Assembly (NCBI RefSeq): GCF_000317045.1
Contig: NC_019703.1
Span: 2,220,501 to 2,284,500 of the forward strand
DNA: 64,000 nucleotides
From: Geitlerinema sp. PCC 7407
GTDB lineage: Bacteria > Cyanobacteriota > Cyanobacteriia > PCC-7407
Direction of reading: 5' to 3'
Each line of letters opens with the position of its first letter. Positions within the stretch are counted from its first letter, which is position 1. The translations under genes were made by a program, and so were the position numbers. The notes under the pieces were generated by a model. The model saw only the letters and a program-made list of their open reading frames with translations, did not search any database and was not told the origin of the DNA. Shown here one piece after another: positions 29,878 through 38,424 of the stretch.

Positions 29878-32605
29878 AACGGAAATTACGAACCCACTGC
29901 AATAGTGTTCGCGCCAAAGTTACCTGCTGTTCGGGGATTTGAGCGATCAGCTCAGAGAGACGCCGGTTATCGACTTGGTTGGCCGCATCGTAGAGTTGGT
30001 CAATCCAGCTCGGGGGCATACTCAGCAGCAGATCCGCCGAGAGGCCATCAGAGGCGATCGCAACGGGCTGGGGCGCTATCTCTTCGTAGATATACCGGAC
30101 GCCCAAAAACTGAGCCATCTTGCCAAAAATAATATTCTCGCGCATGGGCTTGCGAACAAAATCATCACATCCTGCCGAAAGGACGATCGCCCGCTCCTCA
30201 TCGAAGGCGCTGGCCGTGAGCGCAATAATGATCGTGGCCTGGCCGCGCAGATGAGCCTTGATCTGGCGCGTGGCCTCGTAGCCATCCATCACCGGCATCC
30301 GCATATCCATCCAGATCAGGTGTGGTTGCCACGCTTCCCACACCGCCACCGCTTCTTGGCCATTTTGGGCCTCCCTCACCTCAAAGCCCAGAGGCCGCAG
30401 CAGCTGCAATAGGAGCTGACGATTCGTCAAGCGATCGTCCACCACCAGAATGCGATAGGTCGGCTGATCGGGCTCCAGGCCGACGACCCGCTGGGTGAGG
30501 GCCTGGGTATCGAGATCCGCCGACTCCGCAGTGTGAGCATAGATATCGAAGCTGAAGGTGCTGCCTTTCCCCAGCGCGCTGCGTACCTGGATCGTGCCGC
30601 CCATGAGCTGCACAAATTTGAGACTGATCGGCAGGCCCAGCCCTGTCCCTTGGTCGGCCTTGCGGCCCGCCTCTGTCTGGGCAAAGGCCTCAAAGATCGA
30701 GTCTATTTCCGCCGGCGCAATGCCAGGCCCCGTATCGCTCACCTCAAACAGGAGATGCACCTCAGTGTCGTCGGCTTCCTCGGGGCGATCGCCCGCAGCC
30801 AGATCGCTCTCCGAAATAATCCGCTGGACTGAGAGCTGCACATGCCCCGCCTCAGTGAACTTGATCGCGTTACCCAATAAATTGATCAAGACCTGGCGCA
30901 GTTTCTTTTCGTCAGAGTGCAGATAGCGCGGCACATTGTCGGCGTGGGTGATGCTCAGCGTGAGGCCCTTCGAGCTGGCGCGTAGCTGTAACATATCCTC
31001 AACGGCTTCTAGCAGCCGATAAAAATCAAAGTTGATCGCCTGATAGGTCAGCCGACCCGCCTCAATTCGGGACATTTCCAGAATGTCATTGATCAGATCG
31101 AGTAGATGCTCACCGCTGCGACTAATAATGCTCAGCTCATTATTGCCGCTCTGCATCTCTGGATTATGGAGCAGGAGCTGCGTGAAGCCCAAAATCGCGT
31201 TCAGGGGCGTGCGCAGCTCGTGGCTCATCCGCGCCAAAAAGTCACTCTTGGCGCGATTGGCCGAATCTGCCAGGTCCTTGGCGGTGCGCAGCTCAGCGGT
31301 GCGGGCTTCTACGCGGGTCTCCAGCTCCTCAAAGGAAGCCCGCAGCTCCGAGGCCATTTGGTTGAAGGAGTTGGCCAAGATCTCCAGTTCTCGGATATTT
31401 TCGACCTCGACGGTCTGCCGCAAGTCCCCTTGCTTGATGGCGCGGGCAGCCGCATTGAGGCGGAGAATCGGCTGGGCGATCCAGCGGGCGGTGAGATTGC
31501 CAAGAGCGATCGCCACTATCAGGGCCAGCAGGGTCAGCAGGATGGTGCGATGGGTGTTGGCCTGGATCTCTTCCATGAAGTCGGCCTCAGGCACGACCAC
31601 CACGATCAGCCAGTCCAGGCCGCGCCCGTCCTGGTAGGGCAGCACCTGCAAAAACTGGCGATCGCCCGCCAGCCGAAACTCGAGCTGGGCCGATTCACGA
31701 ATCTGGCGGAAGTCACCGAACTGCTGCCGCAAATGGCGAGCCGTCGATCGCAGCAGTGGATCGGCGCTGTTGACCGCTTCGATGCGCTTGGCGACGCCGC
31801 TTTCCACAACAAAAGGCCTGTCCAGCGTAGAGCTCGCAATGATCAGGCCTGAGCGATCCAGGATGAAGGTCTGACCGCTTTTGCCAATTTTGAGGGTTTT
31901 GAGAAAGTCGCTAATCTGCTCGAGAAAAAAGTTATTCGCGATCACGCCCTGGAGTCGACCTGAGCGATCGAACACGGGCGCTGAGGCCGGAATCGCCATG
32001 GAGGGAAAGGCCTGAAAGGTAAATATCTCGCCCCAGGTCGGCTTGCCAGTTCGCAGCGCAGCGGTGTACCAGGGCCGCTGACGCACCAGGAAATTGGGAG
32101 ATGACTGGATCAGTCGGCCCGGATTGCCCTCAGCGTCAGCCACATAAAAGCGAATCAGGTTGGGCTGGTCCTGGCTGACGATCTGGACCTGGAGCGGCGC
32201 GTCGCGCCCCTCGGGCCACCCTCCCCCGGCAAACTCTCCCTCCGCTGTCCCATAAAAGATGAAGTCCACAGGCCCAAAGGCCGCTGCCTGGCGGGTAAAG
32301 TATCGCCGCAGGGCGGGCAGATCGTTGACATCCAGGATTCCCAGGGCGATCGCGTCTAGGTTGATCTGGTTGATCAAAAAAGGCACAGCCAGATACTGAT
32401 CGAGCTGCTGCTGGATGCGGGCCATAGTCTCCTGGCGCAGCTGAGCGGCGACGTTGTTCACGGCCTGCTGACCATTGCGCAGGGACAGGTAGCTGGTCAG
32501 TCCCACCACCAGAGCCACTTGCAGCACAAAAGGCACCACCAGAACGGAACCGAGGGAGACTTTGCGGGGCAGCCGCAGCCGGCGAGGAATGGAAAGAGAG
32601 GGCAT
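29825..32605 (-). CDS. Hybrid sensor histidine kinase (Cache-HAMP-HisKA-HATPase-REC)
   Basis: The product has 926 residues. Membrane helix 1 (about 18-40) precedes a large extracytoplasmic dCache-like sensor (45-345, with RPWYTAALRTGKPTW typical of Cache domains) and helix 2 (352-373). HAMP (374-425), a coiled coil and HisKA with H462 (MSHELRTPLNAILG) follow. HATPase has N579 (LINLLGNAIKF) and GTGLGL, and REC has D767 in WMDMRMPVMDG. A short helical tail after 835 lacks a clear HPt histidine. Cache sensors bind small organic ligands in the periplasm. Output probably passes to the overlapping GGDEF/EAL response regulator. Confidence 0.93.
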   Translation of the reverse strand: MPSLSIPRRLRLPRKVSLGSVLVVPFVLQVALVVGLTSYLSLRNGQQAVNNVAAQLRQETMARIQQQLDQYLAVPFLINQINLDAIALGILDVNDLPALRRYFTRQAAAFGPVDFIFYGTAEGEFAGGGWPEGRDAPLQVQIVSQDQPNLIRFYVADAEGNPGRLIQSSPNFLVRQRPWYTAALRTGKPTWGEIFTFQAFPSMAIPASAPVFDRSGRLQGVIANNFFLEQISDFLKTLKIGKSGQTFILDRSGLIIASSTLDRPFVVESGVAKRIEAVNSADPLLRSTARHLRQQFGDFRQIRESAQLEFRLAGDRQFLQVLPYQDGRGLDWLIVVVVPEADFMEEIQANTHRTILLTLLALIVAIALGNLTARWIAQPILRLNAAARAIKQGDLRQTVEVENIRELEILANSFNQMASELRASFEELETRVEARTAELRTAKDLADSANRAKSDFLARMSHELRTPLNAILGFTQLLLHNPEMQSGNNELSIISRSGEHLLDLINDILEMSRIEAGRLTYQAINFDFYRLLEAVEDMLQLRASSKGLTLSITHADNVPRYLHSDEKKLRQVLINLLGNAIKFTEAGHVQLSVQRIISESDLAAGDRPEEADDTEVHLLFEVSDTGPGIAPAEIDSIFEAFAQTEAGRKADQGTGLGLPISLKFVQLMGGTIQVRSALGKGSTFSFDIYAHTAESADLDTQALTQRVVGLEPDQPTYRILVVDDRLTNRQLLLQLLRPLGFEVREAQNGQEAVAVWEAWQPHLIWMDMRMPVMDGYEATRQIKAHLRGQATIIIALTASAFDEERAIVLSAGCDDFVRKPMRENIIFGKMAQFLGVRYIYEEIAPQPVAIASDGLSADLLLSMPPSWIDQLYDAANQVDNRRLSELIAQIPEQQVTLARTLLQWVRNFRCDKIIDLVEQLDGYRAP

Positions 32606-32995
32606 AGTAGCAAAACGCGAGAAAAAGCGTGAGCGTCCTGCCCAGCAAATCTGTCAGGAAACCACCGCAGCATAAGGCTACTCTTAGCATTCCTCTCCAA
32701 TTTGAAGAAATAATTTAGGCGTGTATAAAATTTAATAACTTTTCAACTTTCTTGACCTGGATTTTACGGGCGATCGCCCTTCATCTCTGAGGGATGAATC
32801 CCCAGCTTCAGCAAACTTCCTGAGTCCTGATGATGCTTCGGTCATTTCAGACACTTCCTATCCTCGAAAATATACTGACTTTTTCTTACTGACACTTAAG
32901 AAAATTTCTGGTTATATCAGAAGCGTGTCTACATAAAAGTCTCGCGGAGCCAAACCAGTTCAGAGACTTTTTCCCTTAGCTCAGGAGCGATCGCC
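32606..32995. other. 390-bp intergenic region between divergent genes
   Basis: This stretch holds the promoters of the hybrid kinase (minus) and the small protein at 32996 (plus). HIP1 sites are the only repeated pattern. An AGGAG at 32981-32985 serves the plus-strand gene. I see no further gene or strong hairpin. Confidence 0.5.
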
Positions 32996-33226
32996 ATGGA
33001 CCCCAGCACGCTGTTTCTACAAGAGACGCCCCAAGCAGCCAATAACCCCCGAGTGTTTCGGCGCAGCTTGGCCGATGCCCAGGGGACGCTCTGCGCCACC
33101 TACGACATCACGGCTCTCGACGAGAAAGCGCAGTTGCTGGCCTGGGATGAGCTAATTGCCCTATGCGCTGACCTTTCCGCCGTCTACGACGAGCCTAGGC
33201 AAGAGGCGATCGCCCCCATCCCATAA
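32996..33226 (+). CDS. Small cyanobacterial protein of unknown function (76 aa)
   Basis: The 76-residue soluble protein has AGGAG 11 bases before the ATG. It contains SLADAQGTLCATYDITALDEKAQLLAWDELIALCADLSAVYD, a helix-rich hydrophilic block with no recognised domain. The short length and HIP1-flanked ends suit the many small conserved cyanobacterial genes. It is monocistronic; the next gene is on the opposite strand. Confidence 0.6.
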   Translation: MDPSTLFLQETPQAANNPRVFRRSLADAQGTLCATYDITALDEKAQLLAWDELIALCADLSAVYDEPRQEAIAPIP

Positions 33227-33293
33227 AAATCATCCTTTTTCTGAGCCTAACTCGTAGATCTTTACTGTTAATTTGGAGGCTATGATGTAACAA

Positions 33294-34064
33294 TCAAGGC
33301 ATCAAATCAGTAATATCAACATTTTCCAATTCGATAGCCTCTATGAAAGCAGTATTCTCAAAGACTTCATTCCAAAATCCATAAAATCTTTTTTTCTTTT
33401 CTATCTTATTTGAGCAATTCATTATTTTTCTAATATCAGACCTGCCAATACGAATAACATTAAATCCTTGACGTTTCAGAAATAGATCCTTGCGACAATG
33501 AAGAGCATATCCCTCTTCATCAACTTTATAGCTTTTCGTTCTCTCATTATATTTCGCATAATGGGAGGGGCCATCTATTTCAATAATTGTAGTTTTACCA
33601 CTTTCAATGGACTTGTGTTTGAGCAAGAAATCTACAATGTAGGGTTCTTCTTTTTTACTTCGTTCATTTGGCTTAGAGTACCAATTTACATATACATTCG
33701 GCACTAAGGCTGGGCCAATGGCTGGAGGTTCACTAAAAGCACCTTCTATTGATATTGAAACAAACATGTTGAAAAAGAAACGTTCTACATCTGATTTCTC
33801 ATTACAGAAAGAATGAAGTTCATCGAATAAATTATTGAGTGGATACTCATGCTGCTCTCGCTCATCCGAGTTATTTATCCATAGAGACCATTTCTGTCTC
33901 GTTGCATCATCCACCAAGTCGAGCCATCTTATATCTTCTTTAGCAAGAATTACAGACTTAACACCAGAAAACTTCATATCAAGATGACCATCTGGTGTTT
34001 GTGTTAGGTGTTCTAATGCTGGTTGACAGAAGCAGCCAGGCCTTCCATACAAAAATACTCTCAT
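33294..34064 (-). CDS. Putative PD-(D/E)xK-type nuclease, AT-rich
   Basis: The C-terminal half of this 256-residue protein has YIVDFLLKH (D145), 16 residues, then TIIEIDGPSHY (E162-x-D164-G), followed by KRQGFNVIRIGRSDI. This succession (strand with D, strand with E-I-D-G, helix, strand with V-I-R-I) is the layout of DUF559/Vsr-like nucleases. The N-terminal half (residues 1-115) is unrecognised. The gene is much more AT-rich than its neighbours and lacks HIP1, a strong sign of transfer. It has no partner methylase and no visible toxin/antitoxin companion. Role unknown; a mobile or defensive nuclease is plausible. Confidence 0.55.
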   Translation of the reverse strand: MRVFLYGRPGCFCQPALEHLTQTPDGHLDMKFSGVKSVILAKEDIRWLDLVDDATRQKWSLWINNSDEREQHEYPLNNLFDELHSFCNEKSDVERFFFNMFVSISIEGAFSEPPAIGPALVPNVYVNWYSKPNERSKKEEPYIVDFLLKHKSIESGKTTIIEIDGPSHYAKYNERTKSYKVDEEGYALHCRKDLFLKRQGFNVIRIGRSDIRKIMNCSNKIEKKKRFYGFWNEVFENTAFIEAIELENVDITDLMP

Positions 34065-34389
34065 AGCTTGAGTTTAAGTTTTGAAATTAAGGATTTGACA
34101 CTACAGAATCAGTTCAACTACGCAATAGACATAACATCTGTAAGATGAGGTCTATATTTTCCATATTATTGAGCATATTCACTGAAAAATGTTCATTTTT
34201 TAAGAAATCAAAAAGAAGACCTAACCGACAAGCTCGGGGTTTCGGGATATTAGCCAACAAATATGATGATTAATCCTGTCCGTCAAAAGTTCTGGCTAAC
34301 ATCCTTTATATCGAGGTTTAGCGATCGCCCCTCATTACAAATAGTTAACTTCTCTATCAACACTTCTCATGAGCTAGCCCCTGATTCAA
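34065..34389. other. 325-bp intergenic region, AT-rich
   Basis: The stretch is upstream of the AT-rich nuclease gene and downstream of the lysE-type gene. Its base composition matches the nuclease gene, so the transferred segment may extend to about 34320, where HIP1-bearing DNA resumes. No gene or hairpin is seen. Confidence 0.45.
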
Positions 34390-35013
34390 CTAGGGTTTGG
34401 CGATCAAGAAAGCGCCCACGGCGATCAGGATGACACCAGCGAGGCGGTTGAGAGACTGGGAGGCAGTGGGGCTGATCAGCGATCGCGCGCGATCGGCCAG
34501 GAAAGCATAGATGAGCTTGACACCGCCCACCGCGAAGATCGTCACCGCCGCAATGATCGCCGTGTCTGCATAGGAGATCTGGGAGAGATCGAGAAAAGCC
34601 GGGAAAAACCCAAGATAAAAGAGAGTCGCCTTTTGGTCAGCGAGAGTGATCGAGAGCCCCGCCAAAAAGCTAGAGAGCAGCGAGGATTCTGGTGCTTCAG
34701 AGGCCCTGAGAGAGCCAGCCTGGGCTCGCCACAGACTCACGCCCAAAAAGATCAGATAGGCACCGCCGAGATACTTGATCCAGATCGAGAAACCGCCCAG
34801 CGTCTCCGTCAAAAAAGAGAGCCCCCAAAGGGCGATCGCGATAAAGATTAGATCTCCTAGGACAATGCCCGCCGCCGTCAAAGCTCCGTGCAGAAAGCCA
34901 GCGCTCGCCGATCGCGTAGAAACCGCCAAAACGCTGACGCTGGGCAGAGCCGCCAGCACCACCATTGCGCCAAAAAGAGCCAAAATACTGCCAAAAGATA
35001 GGGTGCTTTGCAT
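34390..35013 (-). CDS. LysE/RhtB-family amino-acid exporter
   Basis: The 207-residue protein has six predicted membrane helices. Family features include the N-terminal PSVSVLAVSTRSASAGFLHGALTAAGIVLGDL (helices 1-2) and the central KYLGGAYLIFLGVSLWRA. These transporters expel amino acids or homoserine lactone-like compounds by proton exchange. The exact substrate cannot be read from sequence. The gene is divergent from the SRPBCC gene, 163 bp apart; the two share a promoter region. Confidence 0.88.
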   Translation of the reverse strand: MQSTLSFGSILALFGAMVVLAALPSVSVLAVSTRSASAGFLHGALTAAGIVLGDLIFIAIALWGLSFLTETLGGFSIWIKYLGGAYLIFLGVSLWRAQAGSLRASEAPESSLLSSFLAGLSITLADQKATLFYLGFFPAFLDLSQISYADTAIIAAVTIFAVGGVKLIYAFLADRARSLISPTASQSLNRLAGVILIAVGAFLIAKP

Positions 35014-35176
35014 AGCGATCGCTCTCTACAGGTTCTCTCCAAGCTCTTCAGCCGTTCTCTACCCTTCTCCAAAACCACTCGATCCCTCTCAAGCCAGAAT
35101 ATCCAAAAATTTGGATGATTTGACGGATTTGTGCGAAAAGGAGATTCTGGAGGCATTGTGCTGGACATCGCTCCCC

Positions 35177-35662
35177 ATGACTCTGCAAACGCTGGCCCAA
35201 ACAACCATTCAAGCGGATATTGAACGGGTATTTGACTACTCCACCGATTGCCAAAATATGCCCAAACTGTTTACGGGGTATCAGATCATTCCGGGCATCG
35301 CGAGCGCCACGACAGATGACGGGTTGCCCCTGCGTGAAGGGGGACAGCGAATTGTGCGAAACCAAGACGGTTCGGTCCTCACAGAGATCATTACCAGACT
35401 TCAGCGGCCCCATCTGCAAGCCTATCAGTTTGTGGGAGGGCTCAAGGCACCCCTGAGCTGGCTGGTGAGCGCAGCAGGGGGCGAGTGGCGCTATGAGCGA
35501 GTCGACCAGGGGACATTGGTGAGCTGGAAATTTTGGTTTGATACGCGCAATGCCCTGGCGAATTTTATCTTTGATGCTTTGATTCGCGAGACCTTCCAGG
35601 GGGCTCAGCAACAGTGCTTGGAGCAGCTAAAACAGCAGCTAGAAAGCGAGAAATCAGACTAG
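35177..35662 (+). CDS. SRPBCC/START-like ligand-binding protein
   Basis: The product has 161 residues from ATG 35177; the open frame upstream to 34775 overlaps the opposite-strand lysE gene and is not used. The opening QTTIQADIERVFDYSTDCQNMPKLFTGYQ is the classic polyketide-cyclase/SRPBCC first strand and helix, and the C-terminal ALIRETFQGAQQQCLEQLKQQLE is the closing long helix. Such helix-grip folds bind hydrophobic ligands or lipids. No enzyme activity can be assigned. Confidence 0.85.
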   Translation: MTLQTLAQTTIQADIERVFDYSTDCQNMPKLFTGYQIIPGIASATTDDGLPLREGGQRIVRNQDGSVLTEIITRLQRPHLQAYQFVGGLKAPLSWLVSAAGGEWRYERVDQGTLVSWKFWFDTRNALANFIFDALIRETFQGAQQQCLEQLKQQLESEKSD

Positions 35663-35879
35663 ATTTCGCTTTGAGGTTAAGTTTAAAAGATTTAACGGTG
35701 CCTCTCTAGGGAGCTGACTAAGATTTAGGTAGAGAGAGGTTTTTAAAAAATTTGTGTAGCTGACAAGCTAGTGCCCCCTGGCGAAAGCTGTTGATCTTTC
35801 TCTCGGGGCGATCGCCCTTTTAGATCTGTTGGAGCGCGATCGCCCCTGCCCCATTCCAGCGTAGGTAGGCGCGATCGCC

Positions 35880-36545
35880 ATGCGACTCCGAAACCGACAA
35901 GAGGCGGGCCGCCTGCTCGCCAAGCAGCTTCTGGCCTACGCCCGCCGACCCGACGTGATCGTGCTGGCGCTGCCGCGCGGCGGCGTGCCGGTGGCCTTCG
36001 AGGTGGCTCAGGCGCTGCAGGTGCCGCTGGACCTGTGTCTGGTGCGCAAGCTGGGCGTGCCGGGTCAGCCCGAGCTGGCCATGGGAGCGATCGGCAGTGG
36101 TGACGTGCGAGTGCTCAACCGCGAGATCGTCGAGGGCCTGGGGATTTCGGTGACAGCGCTCAATGCGGTCGCAGCGGAGGAGTTGCAGGAGCTGCAGCGG
36201 CGCGATCGCGTCTATCGCGGCGATCGCCCGTTTCCTGACCTGCGGGACCAGATCGTGATCTTGATGGACGACGGAATTGCGACCGGCTCCACGATGCGGG
36301 CCGCCATCCAGGTGATCCAGGCGCGATCGCCTCAGCAGCTCATCGTGGCGGTGCCCGTGATGCCCCGATCGGTCTACGACCAGCTCATCCAAGAAGTCGA
36401 TGGCATCGTAGCCCTGCTAGTCCCCGAGTATCTCTCATCGATCAGCGTGTGGTATCGCGACTTTGCGCAGACCAGCGACGAAGAGGTTTGCCAGCTCCTG
36501 GCGATCGCCCGCGGCGAGCAGCCTCACTTCCTAGGCCGACGCTGA
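35880..36545 (+). CDS. Phosphoribosyltransferase-fold protein
   Basis: The 221-residue protein has the PRPP-binding motif VILMDDGIATGSTM (about residues 121-134), with the acidic pair DD and a TGST loop. It also has an N-terminal VIVLALPRGGVPVAFEVA and the flexible-loop VRKLGVPGQPELAMGAI. This group, found next to dienelactone hydrolase or erythromycin-esterase domains elsewhere, is related to ComF-type transferases but lacks the zinc finger. The substrate base is unknown. The next gene, cryptochrome DASH, is co-oriented 90 bp downstream. Confidence 0.87.
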   Translation: MRLRNRQEAGRLLAKQLLAYARRPDVIVLALPRGGVPVAFEVAQALQVPLDLCLVRKLGVPGQPELAMGAIGSGDVRVLNREIVEGLGISVTALNAVAAEELQELQRRDRVYRGDRPFPDLRDQIVILMDDGIATGSTMRAAIQVIQARSPQQLIVAVPVMPRSVYDQLIQEVDGIVALLVPEYLSSISVWYRDFAQTSDEEVCQLLAIARGEQPHFLGRR

Positions 36546-36635
36546 CGAAATTGCAGATTTTCTGAATACTGAAAGAAAGTCCTGGACCAAACCCTTGGCA
36601 ACGGACCCCAACCTTTCATCCTGAGTTTCTGCAAC

Positions 36636-38132
36636 GTGGCCGATACCCCGATTCTTCTCTGGTTTCGTAATGATCTGCGGCTCCATGATCACGAGCCGCT
36701 CCAGCGCGCCCTCAAGCAAAAAACGGCGATCGCTCCGGTTTACTGCTTCGATCCGCGCCATTTTGGCAAAACCCCCTACGGTTTCCCAAAAACCGGCGCA
36801 TTCCGGGCTCAGTTCCTGCTCGAGAGCGTAGCGGATTTGCGAGCCTCCCTGCAAAAGCGAGGCAGCGACCTGATCGTGCGCGTGGGCAAGCCGGAGGAGG
36901 TGGTGCCCGCGATCGCCCGCGATCTGGGAGCCACCGCCGTCTATTTCCACGAAGAGGCCACCGCCGAGGAGATCGCCGTCGAGGAGCGCCTGATCCAGGC
37001 GCTCAAGGATCAGGGCACCGCTCACCAGTCCTTTTGGGGCGCTACGCTCTATGCCCCCGACGATCTGCCCTTCGGGACTGACGAAATTCCCGAGGTCTTC
37101 ACCCAGTTTCGCAAGCGGGTGGAGAGCCAGAGCGACGTGCGATCGCCCTTCGCCAGCCCCAAGGCGTTGCCGGCCCTAGGGGCGATCGCCCTCGGAGAGC
37201 TGCCCACCCTGGCAGACCTGGGCCTAGAGCCGCCCAGCCCAGACAAGCGGGGCGTTTTGGCCTTTCGGGGGGGCGAGACAGCGGGCTTGGCGCGGCTCCA
37301 GCACTATTTTTGGCAGAGCGATCGCCTCAGCGTCTACAAAGAAACCCGCAACGGCATGCTGGGGGCCGACTATTCCTCCAAGTTCTCTCCCTGGCTGGCC
37401 CTCGGCTGTCTCTCCCCCCGCTACATCCACGACCAGGTGCTGACCTACGAAGACGATCGCACCGCCAACGACTCCACCTACTGGCTGATCTTTGAGCTGC
37501 TGTGGCGCGACTATTTCCGCTTCATCTGTCTCAAGCACGGCAACCAGATTTTTCGGGCGGCGGGGCTCCAGGGCGTCGAGATCCCTTGGAAAGAAGACTG
37601 GCCGCGCTTCGAGCTGTGGACGCGCGGCGAAACGGGCTTTCCCCTCGTGGACGCCAATATGCGAGAGCTGGCCGCCACGGGCTTCATGTCCAATCGCGGC
37701 CGCCAGAACGTGGCCAGCTTCTTGACCAAAAATCTGGGCATCCACTGGCACATGGGCGCAGAGTGGTTCGAGTCCCTGCTGATCGACTACGACGTGTGCA
37801 GCAACTGGGGCAACTGGAACTACACCGCTGGCGTCGGCAACGATGCGCGGGGCTTCCGGTTTTTCAACATTCTCAAGCAGTCGAAGGACTACGACCCGGA
37901 CGGTCGCTACGTGAAGCACTGGCTGCCAGAACTGGCCGATGTGCCCGGAGCGAAGGTCCACGAACCCTGGAAGCTCCAGCCCGTGGAGCAAAAGCGCTTT
38001 AATCTGCGGCTGGGCGTGGACTATCCCAATCCGGTGGTGGACCTATTTAAGTCGGCCCAGGAAAACGAAAAGGTCTACAACGCTGCGGTGTCGCGCCATG
38101 CGCCGCCCCGCCCCAAGACGAAGCGACGCTAG
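36636..38132 (+). CDS. Cryptochrome DASH / photolyase family
   Basis: The product has 498 residues from GTG 36636 (no ATG suits the conserved N-terminus ILLWFRNDLRLHDHEPL). The alpha/beta antenna domain comes first (about 1-130). The FAD domain contains YSSKFSPWLALGCLSPRYIH, the lesion/FAD pocket ELLWRDYFRF and the tryptophan-rich NWGNWNYTAGVGNDARGFRFFN. DASH members repair cyclobutane dimers in single-stranded or looped DNA and may signal blue light. A G/C-rich palindromic repeat follows at 38232-38258 and could end transcription. Confidence 0.93.
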   Translation: MADTPILLWFRNDLRLHDHEPLQRALKQKTAIAPVYCFDPRHFGKTPYGFPKTGAFRAQFLLESVADLRASLQKRGSDLIVRVGKPEEVVPAIARDLGATAVYFHEEATAEEIAVEERLIQALKDQGTAHQSFWGATLYAPDDLPFGTDEIPEVFTQFRKRVESQSDVRSPFASPKALPALGAIALGELPTLADLGLEPPSPDKRGVLAFRGGETAGLARLQHYFWQSDRLSVYKETRNGMLGADYSSKFSPWLALGCLSPRYIHDQVLTYEDDRTANDSTYWLIFELLWRDYFRFICLKHGNQIFRAAGLQGVEIPWKEDWPRFELWTRGETGFPLVDANMRELAATGFMSNRGRQNVASFLTKNLGIHWHMGAEWFESLLIDYDVCSNWGNWNYTAGVGNDARGFRFFNILKQSKDYDPDGRYVKHWLPELADVPGAKVHEPWKLQPVEQKRFNLRLGVDYPNPVVDLFKSAQENEKVYNAAVSRHAPPRPKTKRR

Positions 38133-38155
38133 AGCTGGGTCTTCGTTCTCTGATT

Positions 38156-38275
38156 TCTTCTCCCAGATCGGGGGAATTTCCCTCATTCCCCGATCTCTTC
38201 TCCCAAATTGGGAATTTCCCTCATCCCCTGGCCCCTTCTCCCAATGTGGGAGAAGGGGAAGGGACTAACGAGATT
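38156..38275. repeat. Dispersed cyanobacterial TTCTCCC/GGGAATTTCCCTC repeat cluster
   Basis: Three imperfect units (TTCTCCCAGATCGGGGGAA, TTCTCCCAAATTGGGAA, then CCCCTTCTCCCA-ATG-TGGGAGAAGGGG) are joined by TTTCCCTCATCCC-like spacers. The last unit is a perfect 12-bp palindrome (38232-38243 with 38247-38258). A related single unit occurs at 53007-53057. Repeats of this type are widespread in cyanobacterial intergenic DNA; here they end the cryptochrome transcript region. Confidence 0.65.
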
Positions 38276-38424
38276 TTTTGCTTGCCTGGAATCTTCCCCT
38301 CCATTGCCACAGAAATATAGTCATTTGAAAACCTTCAGCAATTCACCAGAAGCTTAATTTTCTCAATTTTGGCAAGCGATATACTTTGAGAGAGGATTAA
38401 CCGTTCTTCGTCGAGGGGAGTTTC

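Noticed and set aside
35880-36392. Minus-strand frame (histidine-rich, 190 codons) opposite the phosphoribosyltransferase
   Set aside because: Antisense shadow; the plus frame carries an intact PRPP-binding motif.
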